NCBI GenBank assembly: GCA_902765005.1
Contig: CACWYB010000011.1
Span: 34,197-98,196 of the forward strand
Length of the DNA stretch: 64,000 bases
Direction of reading: 5' to 3'
Source: an uncultured Eubacteriales bacterium
GTDB lineage: Bacteria; Bacillota; Clostridia; Christensenellales; CAG-138
Shown: positions 51,298 to 59,932 of the stretch, one piece after another
Position numbering within the stretch: the first letter of the stretch is position 1
How the letters are laid out: every line of letters begins with the position of its first letter
Notes under the pieces: model-generated
Seen by the model: the letters and a program-made list of their open reading frames with translations, nothing else
Database searches by the model: none
What the model was told of the DNA's origin: nothing
Position numbers and translations under genes: made by a program

Positions 51298-51433
51298 ACA
51301 GCTGCTTGTCCTTCTCAATGACCGCTTTGACATCGCCCTTGTGCGGCAGTTTTTGCAGCATATAAGCGCAAGCGTCACGCAACGCGACATAGGGATCGAA
51401 CCCAAACGGATTGAAAGAGCAATTGCGAGCCAT
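51298..51433 (-). pseudogene. Duplicated 3' end of proC
   Basis: The minus strand here ends VKAVIEKDKQL-stop, identical in protein to the last residues of ProC encoded at 53595. The DNA over the last 39 or so bases differs from the proC end by only a few changes. Upstream the frame stays open for about 45 codons (FDPYVALRDACAYMLQKLPHKGD) but does not resemble ProC at that position and has no ribosome binding site. It marks the left flank of the AT-rich insert at 51.5-53.5 kb. Confidence 0.6.
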
Positions 51434-51502
51434 CGGTTGATAAATACCTGTCATTATGATACTATTCTAATTAACGGCAAGCAGAGAGAGGAGTTAATTC
51501 AT

Positions 51503-53536
51503 ATGAAAAAGGATGGGAAAAACGCAGAATCCCCTAAAATGCTCTCATATGTCTTTGGCTTGTTTTTGATTGCTTTTGTCATTCATGCCTTTCTCAACAT
51601 ATGGCTTGTGAATGGACCTACCGTGGTAATAGATGAAGGACTATATACGAATATTGCCAGATCTCTTGCTTGGGACGGAGAGCTTGCCTTTCGTGGACAG
51701 CCCATCGACTATCCTTATCTTTGCTATCCTATTCTTCTGGTTCCTGTTTATTGGCTCAATCACCTGTTAAAAGGTGATATATATCGTTATGTTCAAGTGT
51801 TCAACACGCTGCTGATTACGTCTTCTGTTTTTCCGGCTTATCTTTTTGCTCGCGATTTCGCGGAGGATGAGAAAAAATCATTCGCTGCGGCACTGCTTGT
51901 GACTTTGATGCCAGACATGGTCATGGGCGGATATGAGATGACAGAATGCCTGCTCTGGCCGTTGGCATTATGGCTTTTCTTTTTCGGCTATCGCTTTTTT
52001 ACCAGAAATAGCTATACATATGGCGTGTTGACGGCTGTAATAGCTGGGCTGATGTTTTTTTCCAAGCCAGGCGCTATTGTTATGGGCGCAGTGATCCTGA
52101 TTGCATGCCTATTGTTTGCTGCTAAAGACAAAGGAAAACAGATCAAACCAGCGGTTATTTCCCTTCTGGTACTATTGTTAATGATTGGCGCCATATATGG
52201 ACTGTACTTGGCTCTGTTCCATGATTCTTCCTCCATTATAGGGCTGTATAGCAAACAAACAGAGGAATGGAAAAGCAGGGATATACTGGTGGCGGCAGAG
52301 GCAACACTGCTGTTGATTGTTTTATTTGCTTTTGCGTGCGGGGGATTGTTTTTCCTCCTGCCGCTTGCCTTTATTCATCATTATTCCGATAAGCAAAGAA
52401 GGTTCATTGGGATAATAACTGTCGGGCTTATTGCCGTTCTCATAGGGATTGCTGTTTTTGTTGTGCCATACAAATGGGATGGAAGTCTTGGAAAACTGCC
52501 TTTGCATCTGCGTTACTGCCCCATGTTCATTCCGGTTTATTTCGTGTTTGCTATGGCTGTTGAGGTTCCCTACAAAAAGATGGGAAAACGGCTGCTCAGC
52601 GTGTTAGCTGTGCTTGTTGCTTTGTTTTTGTTTCCGGGAGCCCGATCAGGCTTTGTAAAAGGAAAAACGGGTGCAGTGGATTCCTTTGCTCTTTCGGCGT
52701 TTACGACAACCAAACGGTTAAACGGAACTGTTGTTGGCTGGTTTGTCACTGTATTTGTGATTGCCTTTATCCTCTACTTTATGTTTAATACTCGTGAAGG
52801 CTGGGGCAAAACGCTGCAGCGGAAAAGCACAATCTTTTTTGCAGCATTCTTACTGATCAATGCGATATGTGCCCACATCAATGCGAACGTGTATATCGAT
52901 CCTTTGATTTCAAAGGATGCACAGGAAGTGAATGCGGTAATAGGACATCAGAAGTGCTTGGGCGTGACACAACGGTACTATGATGACATCTATTCCTATT
53001 GGCTTGATGGACATCTGAATGCGCCGATGCAGCAGGTAACGATAGACCAAATGTATATTGAGATGGAATCTGCAGAGGGCGTGTATTCTCCGTTTGTCCC
53101 GGTCGAGCAGTCGCCAAACGTGAACAACCATGCTACCCCAGATACCGACACGTTGGTTCTTGGCATGACGATTGCAGAGCATTTGGAAATGAGCCAATCG
53201 GTGCAAGCGTATAAAACAAAGAACGGCTTCTTTACGGTCGCAACCATTCAACCGGGGGAGAGATGGGTGGATTCCATGCTTTATGGCATGGATGGCAACA
53301 CTTTATACTCTGGACAGGAGGGGTATCTGCATATCTTTGACCCGATGAGAGGGAGCAAAGGAACTATTGAATTGCATATATGCGCGGCCGGGCAGGGCGA
53401 TCTATTCATTCAAAACCAACCAGTAGCACTGACTGGCACGGAGAAAGAATACATACTTACTATTCCTGCCGCTAAGCTGATTACAATACGAGCGGAAAAA
53501 GGAAACGCTCAAATCCTTTCCTATTTCACAAAGTGA
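51503..53536 (+). CDS. GT-C-like polytopic membrane protein, foreign base composition
   Basis: 677-residue membrane protein with about 12-13 hydrophobic segments in residues 15-470. The first extracytoplasmic loop carries TVVIDEGLYTNIARSL, an acidic DE motif as in GT-C glycosyltransferases that use lipid-linked sugars. A hydrophilic C-terminal domain (about 475-677) follows. The gene is clearly AT-richer than all its neighbours and uses codons such as TTT, ATA and AAA freely. It lies between two proC 3' ends and has its own GAGAGAGGAG site, suggesting horizontal acquisition. The specific sugar is unknown. Confidence 0.7.
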   Translation: MKKDGKNAESPKMLSYVFGLFLIAFVIHAFLNIWLVNGPTVVIDEGLYTNIARSLAWDGELAFRGQPIDYPYLCYPILLVPVYWLNHLLKGDIYRYVQVFNTLLITSSVFPAYLFARDFAEDEKKSFAAALLVTLMPDMVMGGYEMTECLLWPLALWLFFFGYRFFTRNSYTYGVLTAVIAGLMFFSKPGAIVMGAVILIACLLFAAKDKGKQIKPAVISLLVLLLMIGAIYGLYLALFHDSSSIIGLYSKQTEEWKSRDILVAAEATLLLIVLFAFACGGLFFLLPLAFIHHYSDKQRRFIGIITVGLIAVLIGIAVFVVPYKWDGSLGKLPLHLRYCPMFIPVYFVFAMAVEVPYKKMGKRLLSVLAVLVALFLFPGARSGFVKGKTGAVDSFALSAFTTTKRLNGTVVGWFVTVFVIAFILYFMFNTREGWGKTLQRKSTIFFAAFLLINAICAHINANVYIDPLISKDAQEVNAVIGHQKCLGVTQRYYDDIYSYWLDGHLNAPMQQVTIDQMYIEMESAEGVYSPFVPVEQSPNVNNHATPDTDTLVLGMTIAEHLEMSQSVQAYKTKNGFFTVATIQPGERWVDSMLYGMDGNTLYSGQEGYLHIFDPMRGSKGTIELHICAAGQGDLFIQNQPVALTGTEKEYILTIPAAKLITIRAEKGNAQILSYFTK

Positions 53537-53556
53537 TTCTGCAGGTGAGAGAAAAA

Positions 53557-53589
53557 GAGGCTCCTTCATAACAGGGAGCCTCTTTTGTG
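53557..53589. terminator. Bidirectional terminator between GT-C-like gene and proC
   Basis: AAAGAGGCTCC/GGGAGCCTCTTT stem followed by TGTGTT on the plus strand; A-rich on the left serves the minus strand. Confidence 0.8.
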
Positions 53590-53594
53590 TTGCT

Positions 53595-54386
53595 TTACAG
53601 CTGCTTGTCCTTTTCGATGACGGCTTTGACGGCCTGGTGGACGGCGGACTCGAAGCCCAGGCGCTTGAGGGCGTGGACGCCCTCGATGGTGGTGCCGCCG
53701 GGGGAGCAGACCTGGTCCATGAGGGCGATGGGGTGCTGGCCGCTCTCGGCGGTGAGCCGGGCGCTGCCCGCCACCACCTGGCAGGCGATCTGCTGGCTCA
53801 GAGCCCGGGGGATGCCCGCCTGGACGCCGGCGGAGGACAGGGCGTCGATGAACAGGTGGACAAAGGCGCCGGAGGCCCCGCCCAGGGCGGAGAAGGCGGA
53901 GAAGAGCCGCTCCTCCACGTCGTACACCGCGCCCACGGTTTCAAACATGGCCCGGGCCAGGGACAAATGCTCCTCCCGGGCAAAGGCGCCGCCGCACAGG
54001 GCGCTGACGGAGGCCCCCACCCGGGCGTTGATGTTGGGCATGACCCGGACCACGGGGACCTGCCCCAGCCGAGCCTCATACCAGCCCGTTTCCTTGCCCG
54101 CGGCAATGGTGATGATGAGCTTTTCGGGGGTGAGGGCCGGGGCGATCTTGGGCAGCACCCCTTCCAGCATCTGGGGCTTCACGGCCAGCACGATCACGTC
54201 CGTCTTCCTGGCCGCGTCCAGCTCGCTCTCCGCCAAACACAGGCCCATCTCTTCCTGCAGAGCCTGGGCCTTTTTCGGGGTGCGGTTGTAGCCGTAGAGG
54301 GTGCCCTGGGGGAAGCGGCCGCTTTTGGCCATGCCCCGGAGGATGGCGGAGGCCATGTTGCCCACGCCGATGAAACCATAGATCAT
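53595..54386 (-). CDS. proC: Pyrroline-5-carboxylate reductase
   Basis: 263-residue ProC. The N-terminal Rossmann motif is FIGVGNMASAILRG; VLAVKPQMLEGVL, VVRVMPNINARVG and the C-terminal SPGGTTIEGVHALKRLGFESAV are family signatures. It makes L-proline from pyrroline-5-carboxylate with NAD(P)H in the cytoplasm. The last codons (KAVIEKDKQL) are repeated at 51298, on the far side of the AT-rich insert. Confidence 0.95.
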   Translation of the reverse strand: MIYGFIGVGNMASAILRGMAKSGRFPQGTLYGYNRTPKKAQALQEEMGLCLAESELDAARKTDVIVLAVKPQMLEGVLPKIAPALTPEKLIITIAAGKETGWYEARLGQVPVVRVMPNINARVGASVSALCGGAFAREEHLSLARAMFETVGAVYDVEERLFSAFSALGGASGAFVHLFIDALSSAGVQAGIPRALSQQIACQVVAGSARLTAESGQHPIALMDQVCSPGGTTIEGVHALKRLGFESAVHQAVKAVIEKDKQL

Positions 54387-54449
54387 GCTGCTGTTCCTCT
54401 CTTTGAAGATATAAAAATGCGGACCGCTGTAACGATCCGCGAAAGGGAC

Positions 54450-56225
54450 TTATTCCGCCGGCTCAAAGGACTCCGGCACGGGCGTGGCCGTGGCTTTGGG
54501 GGCCTTGGTGGGCTTGGGGGTCTTGGTGGGAGCGGGGGTGGGGGTGGGCTTGCTGCCGTAGATCCACTTCTCCTCGATCTTGTCGTAGGTGGCGGTGTAG
54601 GTATAGATGGTCTTGGGGTTCTTGTTGTTGGTATACATGTCCACGTAGGTGGTCACCACGTAGCCGTCGTGGGCGTTGCGCACCTTCTCCTGGTAGTCCG
54701 GATACTGCTTCTTGTCATATTTGATCTCCGGATTGACGGCCTTGTCCTCGGAGATGATCTCGAACCTGGTCTTGTAGGTGATGCCGGGCTCTTCCATGCC
54801 GTACACGTCCACATGGATGTCCTTCTTCCGGGAGCTGTCCTTGTTCTTGGTGATGTAGAGGAACAGGTAAATGGTGTTCTTCTTGTTGTTCTTAAACTTG
54901 AAGTCGATGTGGCCATAGTCCACCGTGGCGTCGAAGCCCAGCTCCACATAGTCCGAGGGGATGGTGTGGGGCCGGTGGGAGGTGATGTCCGTGACGCCGG
55001 CCAGGAGCAGGGCGTTGTACATGGTGGTGCTCACCTGGCAGATGCCGCCGCCGGGCTCCTTGGCGTAGCCCTGGTTGTAGATGGCGTTGGCCAGGGCCCA
55101 TCCGTTTTTCTCAGACCGGTCGCCGGTGGCCTTGTTGAAGCTGAAGGTCTCCCCGGGCTTCAGGGTGATGACGCCCATCTTGGAGATGCCCAGGCTGATG
55201 TTGATGTCCCGGCCCTGCCGGTTCTCCAGCAGATCCTGCTTGGTGGAACTGGTGCCGGTGAAGTAGTAGGTGGTGGTGAAGGAGGAGAGGCGGGTGGTGG
55301 CCTTCTTCAGCGTATCCACCGTCACCGCCGGTTCGGACACGGTGACCTCCGGGGCAAAGGCGATCTGGTAGGTGCCGCTCTGCAGGGCCCGCTCGATCTG
55401 CTCGGTCACGGCCTGGGTGTCCAACTGCATGCCGTTGGTGCCCGGGGTGTAAACGAACTTGGGCTTTCGATAGGAGGTCTTGCCCACGGTGTAGGATTCG
55501 TAGTCGATGGACAGGGTGGCGTTGGAGGCGTGGCCCGGGACCTGGTCGTTGAGGGCGGAAAGGGCCGCCGTCAGGGCGTCCGGATCGTAGCGCATGGCGG
55601 CCTGCAGGGCCGTGTCGCCGGGGGCGGCGGCCGCGGCGGAGAGGGCCTCCTCCATGTCGAAGTAAGCGCCGATGTCCTTGCGGGTCAGGGTGGCGTTGAA
55701 ATAGTCGTTCTTCAGGGTGATGGAAAGGCTGTTCAGATCGTTTTCAAAGGCCTGGGCCAGGGCCGCCTGGGCCGCCTGGGCGGACATGTCCCCCAGGTTG
55801 ACCCCGTTCACCGACACGCCCTTGGCGATGGTAGTGGCGGCGGGCAGGATGGGAGCGGCGGCGGTTTGCCCGGGCTGGGCGGTGGCCGCCAGAGCGGTGG
55901 GGGCGGGACTCTCGTCCACCAGCTGTTCCGGACGGCGGTTCCTGATCATGAGGACCAATGCCCACACCAGCACCACCAGGGCAGACAGAAACAGACCTGC
56001 GGCCAGCAGGAAGATGCGGCGCTGCTTTTGGCGCTCCTTGGCCTTTCTGCGGGCGGCGGCGCGCTTGCGGGCGGCGGCCCGGCGGGCGGCCAGTTCCTCC
56101 TCCGTCAGCTCCGGCTTTTGGGCCGCGGCGGAGCGCGCCCGGGTGCTGGCGGAACCGGAGGCGGAGCGGGTCTGGGATGAAGTTTTCGATGCCGGCTTCT
56201 CAGGGGCATTCTGACGCGTATACAT
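54450..56225 (-). CDS. VanW family cell-wall-associated protein
   Basis: 591-residue protein. The long basic, Ala-rich cytoplasmic tail (residues 1-70) is followed by a single transmembrane helix (about 71-92), putative peptidoglycan-binding YoaR-type domains (about 130-330) and a VanW domain (about 350-500) with PGETFSFNKATG, GGGICQVSTTMYNALLLAG and SDYVELGFDATVDYG. It ends in a Pro/Thr/Lys-rich wall-spanning tail. A promoter with a TATAAT box ends six or seven bases before the ATG (56232-56260 on this strand), so the mRNA may be leaderless. The VanW role is unresolved. Confidence 0.88.
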   Translation of the reverse strand: MYTRQNAPEKPASKTSSQTRSASGSASTRARSAAAQKPELTEEELAARRAAARKRAAARRKAKERQKQRRIFLLAAGLFLSALVVLVWALVLMIRNRRPEQLVDESPAPTALAATAQPGQTAAAPILPAATTIAKGVSVNGVNLGDMSAQAAQAALAQAFENDLNSLSITLKNDYFNATLTRKDIGAYFDMEEALSAAAAAPGDTALQAAMRYDPDALTAALSALNDQVPGHASNATLSIDYESYTVGKTSYRKPKFVYTPGTNGMQLDTQAVTEQIERALQSGTYQIAFAPEVTVSEPAVTVDTLKKATTRLSSFTTTYYFTGTSSTKQDLLENRQGRDINISLGISKMGVITLKPGETFSFNKATGDRSEKNGWALANAIYNQGYAKEPGGGICQVSTTMYNALLLAGVTDITSHRPHTIPSDYVELGFDATVDYGHIDFKFKNNKKNTIYLFLYITKNKDSSRKKDIHVDVYGMEEPGITYKTRFEIISEDKAVNPEIKYDKKQYPDYQEKVRNAHDGYVVTTYVDMYTNNKNPKTIYTYTATYDKIEEKWIYGSKPTPTPAPTKTPKPTKAPKATATPVPESFEPAE

Positions 56226-56231
56226 ATGGGC

Positions 56232-56260
56232 ATTATACCGTCAATTCACAGAATGTTCAA
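56232..56260 (-). promoter_or_regulatory. Promoter of VanW gene, close to start codon
   Basis: On the minus strand TTGAAC (56260-56255), a 17-base spacer and TATAAT (56237-56232). The start codon begins at 56225, so the expected start point coincides with the ATG. Confidence 0.65.
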
Positions 56261-56326
56261 CCGCTGTCACAAAAAATATGCTAAAATTTTACGTAACGAA
56301 TAACCGGCGGAAAGGATCGGAAGAGC

Positions 56327-56788
56327 ATGTTTCATATCGTCATGGTGGAACCGGAGATCCCCCAGAACACGGGCAACGTGGCCCGGACCTGCTCGGTGAC
56401 CGGCTCCATGCTGCACCTGGTGCGCCCTCTGGGCTTTTCGGTGGACGACAGGCACCTGAAGCGGGCCGGCCTCGATTACTGGCACACCCTGCGCATCGCC
56501 TATCACGACTCCCTGGAGGAGCTCATGGCCCAGTATCCGGAGGGCCGCTTCTTCTTCGCCTCCACCCACGCCCAAAACCGCTACACGGACACGGCCTTCC
56601 GGGACGGGGATTTCCTGGTTTTCGGCAAGGAGACGGCGGGCCTGCCCAAGGATCTGCTGGCGAAACACGCCGATCACGCCATCCGCATCCCCATGGGAGA
56701 GAGCCAGCGGTCGCTGAATTTGAGCAACTCCGTGGCCATTGTGCTCTATGAAGCCCTGCGGCAAAACAATTTTTTAGATTTGGTCTAA
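56327..56788 (+). CDS. trmL: tRNA (cytidine(34)-2'-O)-methyltransferase
   Basis: 153-residue SPOUT methyltransferase. Motifs are VEPEIPQNTGNVARTC at the start, FGKETAGLPKDLL in motif 2 and IPMGESQRSLNLSNSVAIVLYEALRQ in the knot at motif 3. It methylates the wobble cytidine or uridine of tRNA-Leu using SAM. The size is normal. It is divergent from the VanW gene. Confidence 0.95.
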   Translation: MFHIVMVEPEIPQNTGNVARTCSVTGSMLHLVRPLGFSVDDRHLKRAGLDYWHTLRIAYHDSLEELMAQYPEGRFFFASTHAQNRYTDTAFRDGDFLVFGKETAGLPKDLLAKHADHAIRIPMGESQRSLNLSNSVAIVLYEALRQNNFLDLV

Positions 56789-56795
56789 AAAATGC

Positions 56796-56824
56796 TTGCA
56801 ATTGCCGCATGTGTATGGTAATAT
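56796..56824 (+). promoter_or_regulatory. Promoter of rpmB
   Basis: TTGCAA (56796-56801), a 17-base spacer and TAATAT (56819-56824), 36 bases before the rpmB start. Confidence 0.75.
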
Positions 56825-56860
56825 AGCTCCGTTCGATTTTTGCAAAGGAGGTGGACTTGA

Positions 56861-56934
56861 ATGGGTAAGTTCTGTGAAGTCTGCAATAAGGGCAAGATGT
56901 CCGGAAACAATGGATCGTCCGCAGCGTCTGAGCG
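56861..56934 (+). pseudogene. rpmB: Ribosomal protein L28 gene, only the first 17 codons intact
   Basis: A strong AAAGGAGGT site, ATG 56861 and GKFCEVCNKGKMSGNN form the canonical N-terminus of a zinc-type L28. After codon 17 (base 56911) the sequence no longer encodes the expected SHSHRKT...CTRCLRSGK segment, and the terminator begins 32 bases later. A complete L28 gene needs about 190 bases, so roughly 100 bases appear to be missing. L28 is normally essential or nearly so; this is either a sequence/assembly deletion or a relic with a full copy elsewhere. Confidence 0.75.
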
Positions 56935-56943
56935 ACTGACAAC

Positions 56944-56968
56944 GCCACCTGTTTGGGTGGCTTTTTTT
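56944..56968 (+). terminator. Terminator of rpmB
   Basis: GCCACC/GGTGGC stem with a short loop followed by seven T residues; it lies between rpmB and the end of feoB. Confidence 0.85.
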
Positions 56969-56989
56969 GTTTTTTGGCCCGGCGGCGCT

Positions 56990-58801
56990 TTAGAGCAGGG
57001 CGCCGCCCAAAAGCCGCAGCATTAAGCAGAACAGGAGACCGAAACCCGTGGGCAGAGCCGCCGCCAGCAGGCACCAGCCCCAGGAGCCGGTCTCCTTTTT
57101 GATGGTCAAAAGGGTGGTGGAGCAGGGGAAGTGGAGCAGGGAGAAGACGATGAAGCACAGGGCGGTCACCGGCGTCCAGCCGGCCGACAGCAGGCTGGGG
57201 CCCAGGGCTTCCCCGGCGGAGAGCCCCGCCGCCCCGTAGCCCATGAGGGTCAGGGGCAGAACGATCTCGTTGGCGGGGAGGCCCAGCAGAAAGCCCGTGA
57301 GGATGGCTCCGTCCAGGCCGAAGAACCGGCCCGCCGGCTCCAGGGTCCTCACCAGGCAGGAAAGGAGCGACGGCCCGGTGAGGGGCAGGTGGCCCAGCAG
57401 ATAGATGACCAGGCCGCAGGGCGCCGCCACGGTGACGGCCCGCAGCAGGACCCGCAGCGTTCGGTCCAGCAGGGAGCGGAGGATGACCTTTCCCACCTGG
57501 GGCATCCGAAAGGGTGGCAGCTCCAGGGTGTAGGCCGACGGCTGGCCCCGGAGCACCGTTTGGGAGAGGAGGCGGGAGAGGAGTAGCGTCATGAGCAGGG
57601 AGAAGGCAACCACCCCCACCATGAGTCCGGCGGAGAGCAGCCCCCCGCCGAAGAACACCGTGAGCAGGGCCAAAATGGCGGGGAACCGGCCGTTGCAGGG
57701 GGTGACGCCGTTGGTCAGGATGGCGATGAGCCGCTCCCGCTTGGAGTCGATGATCCGGCAGCCCGTGACCCCCACGGCGTTGCAGCCGAACCCCATGCAC
57801 ACCGTGAGGGCCTGCTTGCCGCAGGCGTGGCACCCGGCAAAGCAGCGGTCCAGGTCGAAGGCCACCCGGGGCAGGTACCCCAAGTCCTCCAGCAGGGTGA
57901 ACAGGGGAAAGAAGATGGCCATGGGCGGCAGCATCACCGCCACCACCGTGGCCGTCACCCCGTAGACCCCGTCCAGCAGGAGCCCAATGAGGAAGGCCGG
58001 TGCCCCGAGGGCCTGCAGCCCCCGGCGCAGCCACCCCTCCAAAAAGGCGAAGCCCCGGGATAGGAGGGCGGAGGGGTAGTTGGCCCCCTTCAGGGTGAGG
58101 AAGAACACCAGCCCCAGCAGCAGCCCCATGAGGGGCAGGCCCAAAAGCCGTCCCGTCAGCAGCACATCCAGCCGGTGCCGGCGCTCAAGCTGGCCTTTCT
58201 CCGCCCCCTGCACCGCCTCCCGGCACAGGGCCCGGGCCAGGCGATGGCAGGCCTCCGCCTCCGATTCCGCCGGCCCCCGGTCCAGGTGAAAGGGCGCCGG
58301 GGCCGACCCGTCTGCCAGCTCCGCCGCCGCCCGCAGGACCCGGTCGATCCCCTTTTTGCTCCGGGCCGCCGTCCCCAGGACCGGCACCCCCAGCGCCCGG
58401 GAGAGGGTCTCGGTGTCCACCCGGATGCCCCGGCGCGCCGCCTCGTCCAGCAGGTTCACGCAGATCACCACCCGCCCCTGCCGGGCCATGATCTGCAGCG
58501 CCAGGGGCAGGCTCCGGTTCAGGCTGGTGCCGTCGCAGACCACGATGTAGGCGTCCGCCGCCCCCTCCGTGACGAAGGCCGCCGCCTGCTGCTCCTCCTG
58601 GGAAACGGGGCGCAGGGAGTAGGCCCCCGGCACGTCCACCAGCGTCACCGCCCGGCCGTCCACCCGGGCCGTCCCCGATTGGAGGCCCACGGTCTTGCCC
58701 GTCCAGTTGCCCGTGTGCTGCTTCATGCCCGTGGCGGCGTTGAAGAAGGTGCTCTTGCCCACGTTGGGGTTGCCGCACAGGCCGATGACGGGCCGGCTCA
58801 T
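56990..58801 (-). CDS. feoB: Ferrous iron transport protein B
   Basis: 603-residue FeoB. The cytoplasmic G domain has G1 GNPNVGKST (residues 10-18), G3 DVPG (VDVPGAYSL) and a G4 like NLLD. It is followed by the helical switch region and about ten membrane segments with the two Gate motifs (the first around residues 345-375, with CFAGCHACGK...CMGFGCNAVG; the second around FPCSTTLLTIKKETGSWGW). It is shorter than enterobacterial FeoB but within the clostridial range. ATG 58801 overlaps the feoA stop. Confidence 0.93.
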   Translation of the reverse strand: MSRPVIGLCGNPNVGKSTFFNAATGMKQHTGNWTGKTVGLQSGTARVDGRAVTLVDVPGAYSLRPVSQEEQQAAAFVTEGAADAYIVVCDGTSLNRSLPLALQIMARQGRVVICVNLLDEAARRGIRVDTETLSRALGVPVLGTAARSKKGIDRVLRAAAELADGSAPAPFHLDRGPAESEAEACHRLARALCREAVQGAEKGQLERRHRLDVLLTGRLLGLPLMGLLLGLVFFLTLKGANYPSALLSRGFAFLEGWLRRGLQALGAPAFLIGLLLDGVYGVTATVVAVMLPPMAIFFPLFTLLEDLGYLPRVAFDLDRCFAGCHACGKQALTVCMGFGCNAVGVTGCRIIDSKRERLIAILTNGVTPCNGRFPAILALLTVFFGGGLLSAGLMVGVVAFSLLMTLLLSRLLSQTVLRGQPSAYTLELPPFRMPQVGKVILRSLLDRTLRVLLRAVTVAAPCGLVIYLLGHLPLTGPSLLSCLVRTLEPAGRFFGLDGAILTGFLLGLPANEIVLPLTLMGYGAAGLSAGEALGPSLLSAGWTPVTALCFIVFSLLHFPCSTTLLTIKKETGSWGWCLLAAALPTGFGLLFCLMLRLLGGALL

Positions 58802-59025
58802 GCTTCCTCCACGGCGATACCCGCCGCGTCCCGCTGCCTGAGGGCGATGACCGTCTCGCAGACCCAATAGGCCCGCGGGTCCCCCAGGGGCGCCTGGAAG
58901 AGGGGGATCACCTGGCTGCCCGGCACAAAGCCCAGGTCCATGAGCCGGCTTTTCAAGGGCTCGCCGGCGGACAGGGACAGGATTTTTCCGGCCCGGCTGA
59001 GGGGCAGGCGGGAGAGAGGGATCAT
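58798..59025 (-). CDS. feoA: Ferrous iron transport protein A
   Basis: 75-residue SH3-like FeoA: IPLSRLPLSRAGKILSLSAG, then RLMDLGFVPGSQVIPL, the family core, and a C-terminal ALRQRDAAGIAVE strand. The start is at ATG 59025 behind CGGAGGCTGCC. Translation is coupled to feoB by an ATGA overlap. Confidence 0.92.
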   Translation of the reverse strand: MIPLSRLPLSRAGKILSLSAGEPLKSRLMDLGFVPGSQVIPLFQAPLGDPRAYWVCETVIALRQRDAAGIAVEEA

Positions 59026-59130
59026 AGGCAGCCTCCGAAACAAAAGATGGTATGGGTATACTATGGCGGCTGGGAGAAAAGCGTGACAGGCATCTCGAAA
59101 TGCTGCGAGAAGATTTGTTGATTCTTTTGA

Positions 59131-59159
59131 TTGACATTGATATAGAAACAATGTAAACT
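59131..59159. promoter_or_regulatory. Promoter and inverted repeat between feoA and SGNH gene
   Basis: On the plus strand TTGACA (59131-59136), a 17-base spacer and TAAACT (59154-59159) for the hydrolase gene. The inverted repeat ACATTG-9-CAATGT (59134-59154) sits over it and upstream of feoA, a possible metal-regulator site. Confidence 0.5.
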
Positions 59160-59190
59160 AATATTAGAAATTAGATCGGAGGGAAACGAG

Positions 59191-59871
59191 ATGAAAACCG
59201 TGTCGGTGTATGGGGATTCCCTGCTCAAGGGCGTTTCCCTGGTGGGGAACCGGTATACCGTGTGCGCCCAGCGGGCGGCCGACTTCGCCCGGGACCACGG
59301 CTTGCTGCTGCTGAACCGGTCTTACTTCGGGGCCACGGTGGAGAAGGGCCTCCAGCGGCTCAGCCGGGACATTGCGGACCGGGCGCCCCTGGGGGAGTAT
59401 ACGGTGCTGGAGTTCGGCGGCAACGACTGCGATTTTGACTGGGCGGCCGTGGCGGCGGACCCCACGGGGGAGCACGAGTGCAAGGTGCCTCCGGCGCGGT
59501 TTCGGGCGCTGCTGCAGGCGGCGGTGGAGCAGGTCCGCTCCGCCGGGGGAAAGCCCCTGCTCACCACTTTGCCCCCCATCGACCCGGAAAAGTATCTTGC
59601 CTGGATCTGCCGCAACGGCCTGAGCCGGGAGCGGATCCTCCTGTGGCTGGGGGACTTGAACGCCATCTACCGCTGGCAGGAGCTGTACGCCAACCTGGTC
59701 CGCTCCCTGAGCCAGAGCTTGCGGGTGCCCCTGGTGGACCTGCGGGAAGCCTTCCTCTCCCGCCGGCGGATGGACGGTCTGCTGTGCGCCGACGGCATCC
59801 ACCCCACGGACCGGGGCCATGAGCTGATCCTCTCCGCCTTTCACGAATTCCTCCAGACCATGCCGGGATAA
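59191..59871 (+). CDS. SGNH/GDSL family hydrolase
   Basis: 226-residue cytoplasmic-looking hydrolase. Block I is VYGDSLLKG (catalytic Ser in GDS), block III is EFGGNDCDFDW and block V is DGIHPTDRGH (catalytic Asp and His). It lacks a signal peptide. GATCGGAGGGAAACGAG precedes ATG 59191. It probably deacylates or deacetylates a small ester. It has its own promoter and no functional neighbour. Confidence 0.88.
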   Translation: MKTVSVYGDSLLKGVSLVGNRYTVCAQRAADFARDHGLLLLNRSYFGATVEKGLQRLSRDIADRAPLGEYTVLEFGGNDCDFDWAAVAADPTGEHECKVPPARFRALLQAAVEQVRSAGGKPLLTTLPPIDPEKYLAWICRNGLSRERILLWLGDLNAIYRWQELYANLVRSLSQSLRVPLVDLREAFLSRRRMDGLLCADGIHPTDRGHELILSAFHEFLQTMPG

Positions 59872-59875
59872 ATGC

Positions 59876-59904
59876 TTGCGCGGCGCATCCGCCCGTGGTA
59901 TACT
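59876..59904 (+). promoter_or_regulatory. Promoter of small membrane protein gene
   Basis: TTGCGC (59876-59881), a 17-base spacer and TATACT (59899-59904). Confidence 0.6.
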
Positions 59905-59932
59905 TTCTATATCAATGGGGGAGGACAAAGCT

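Noticed and set aside
51380-51405. GGGTTCGATCCC on the minus strand, resembling a tRNA T-arm
   Set aside because: No acceptor, D-arm or anticodon arm can be folded around it, so a tRNA remnant is not supported; it may be chance.
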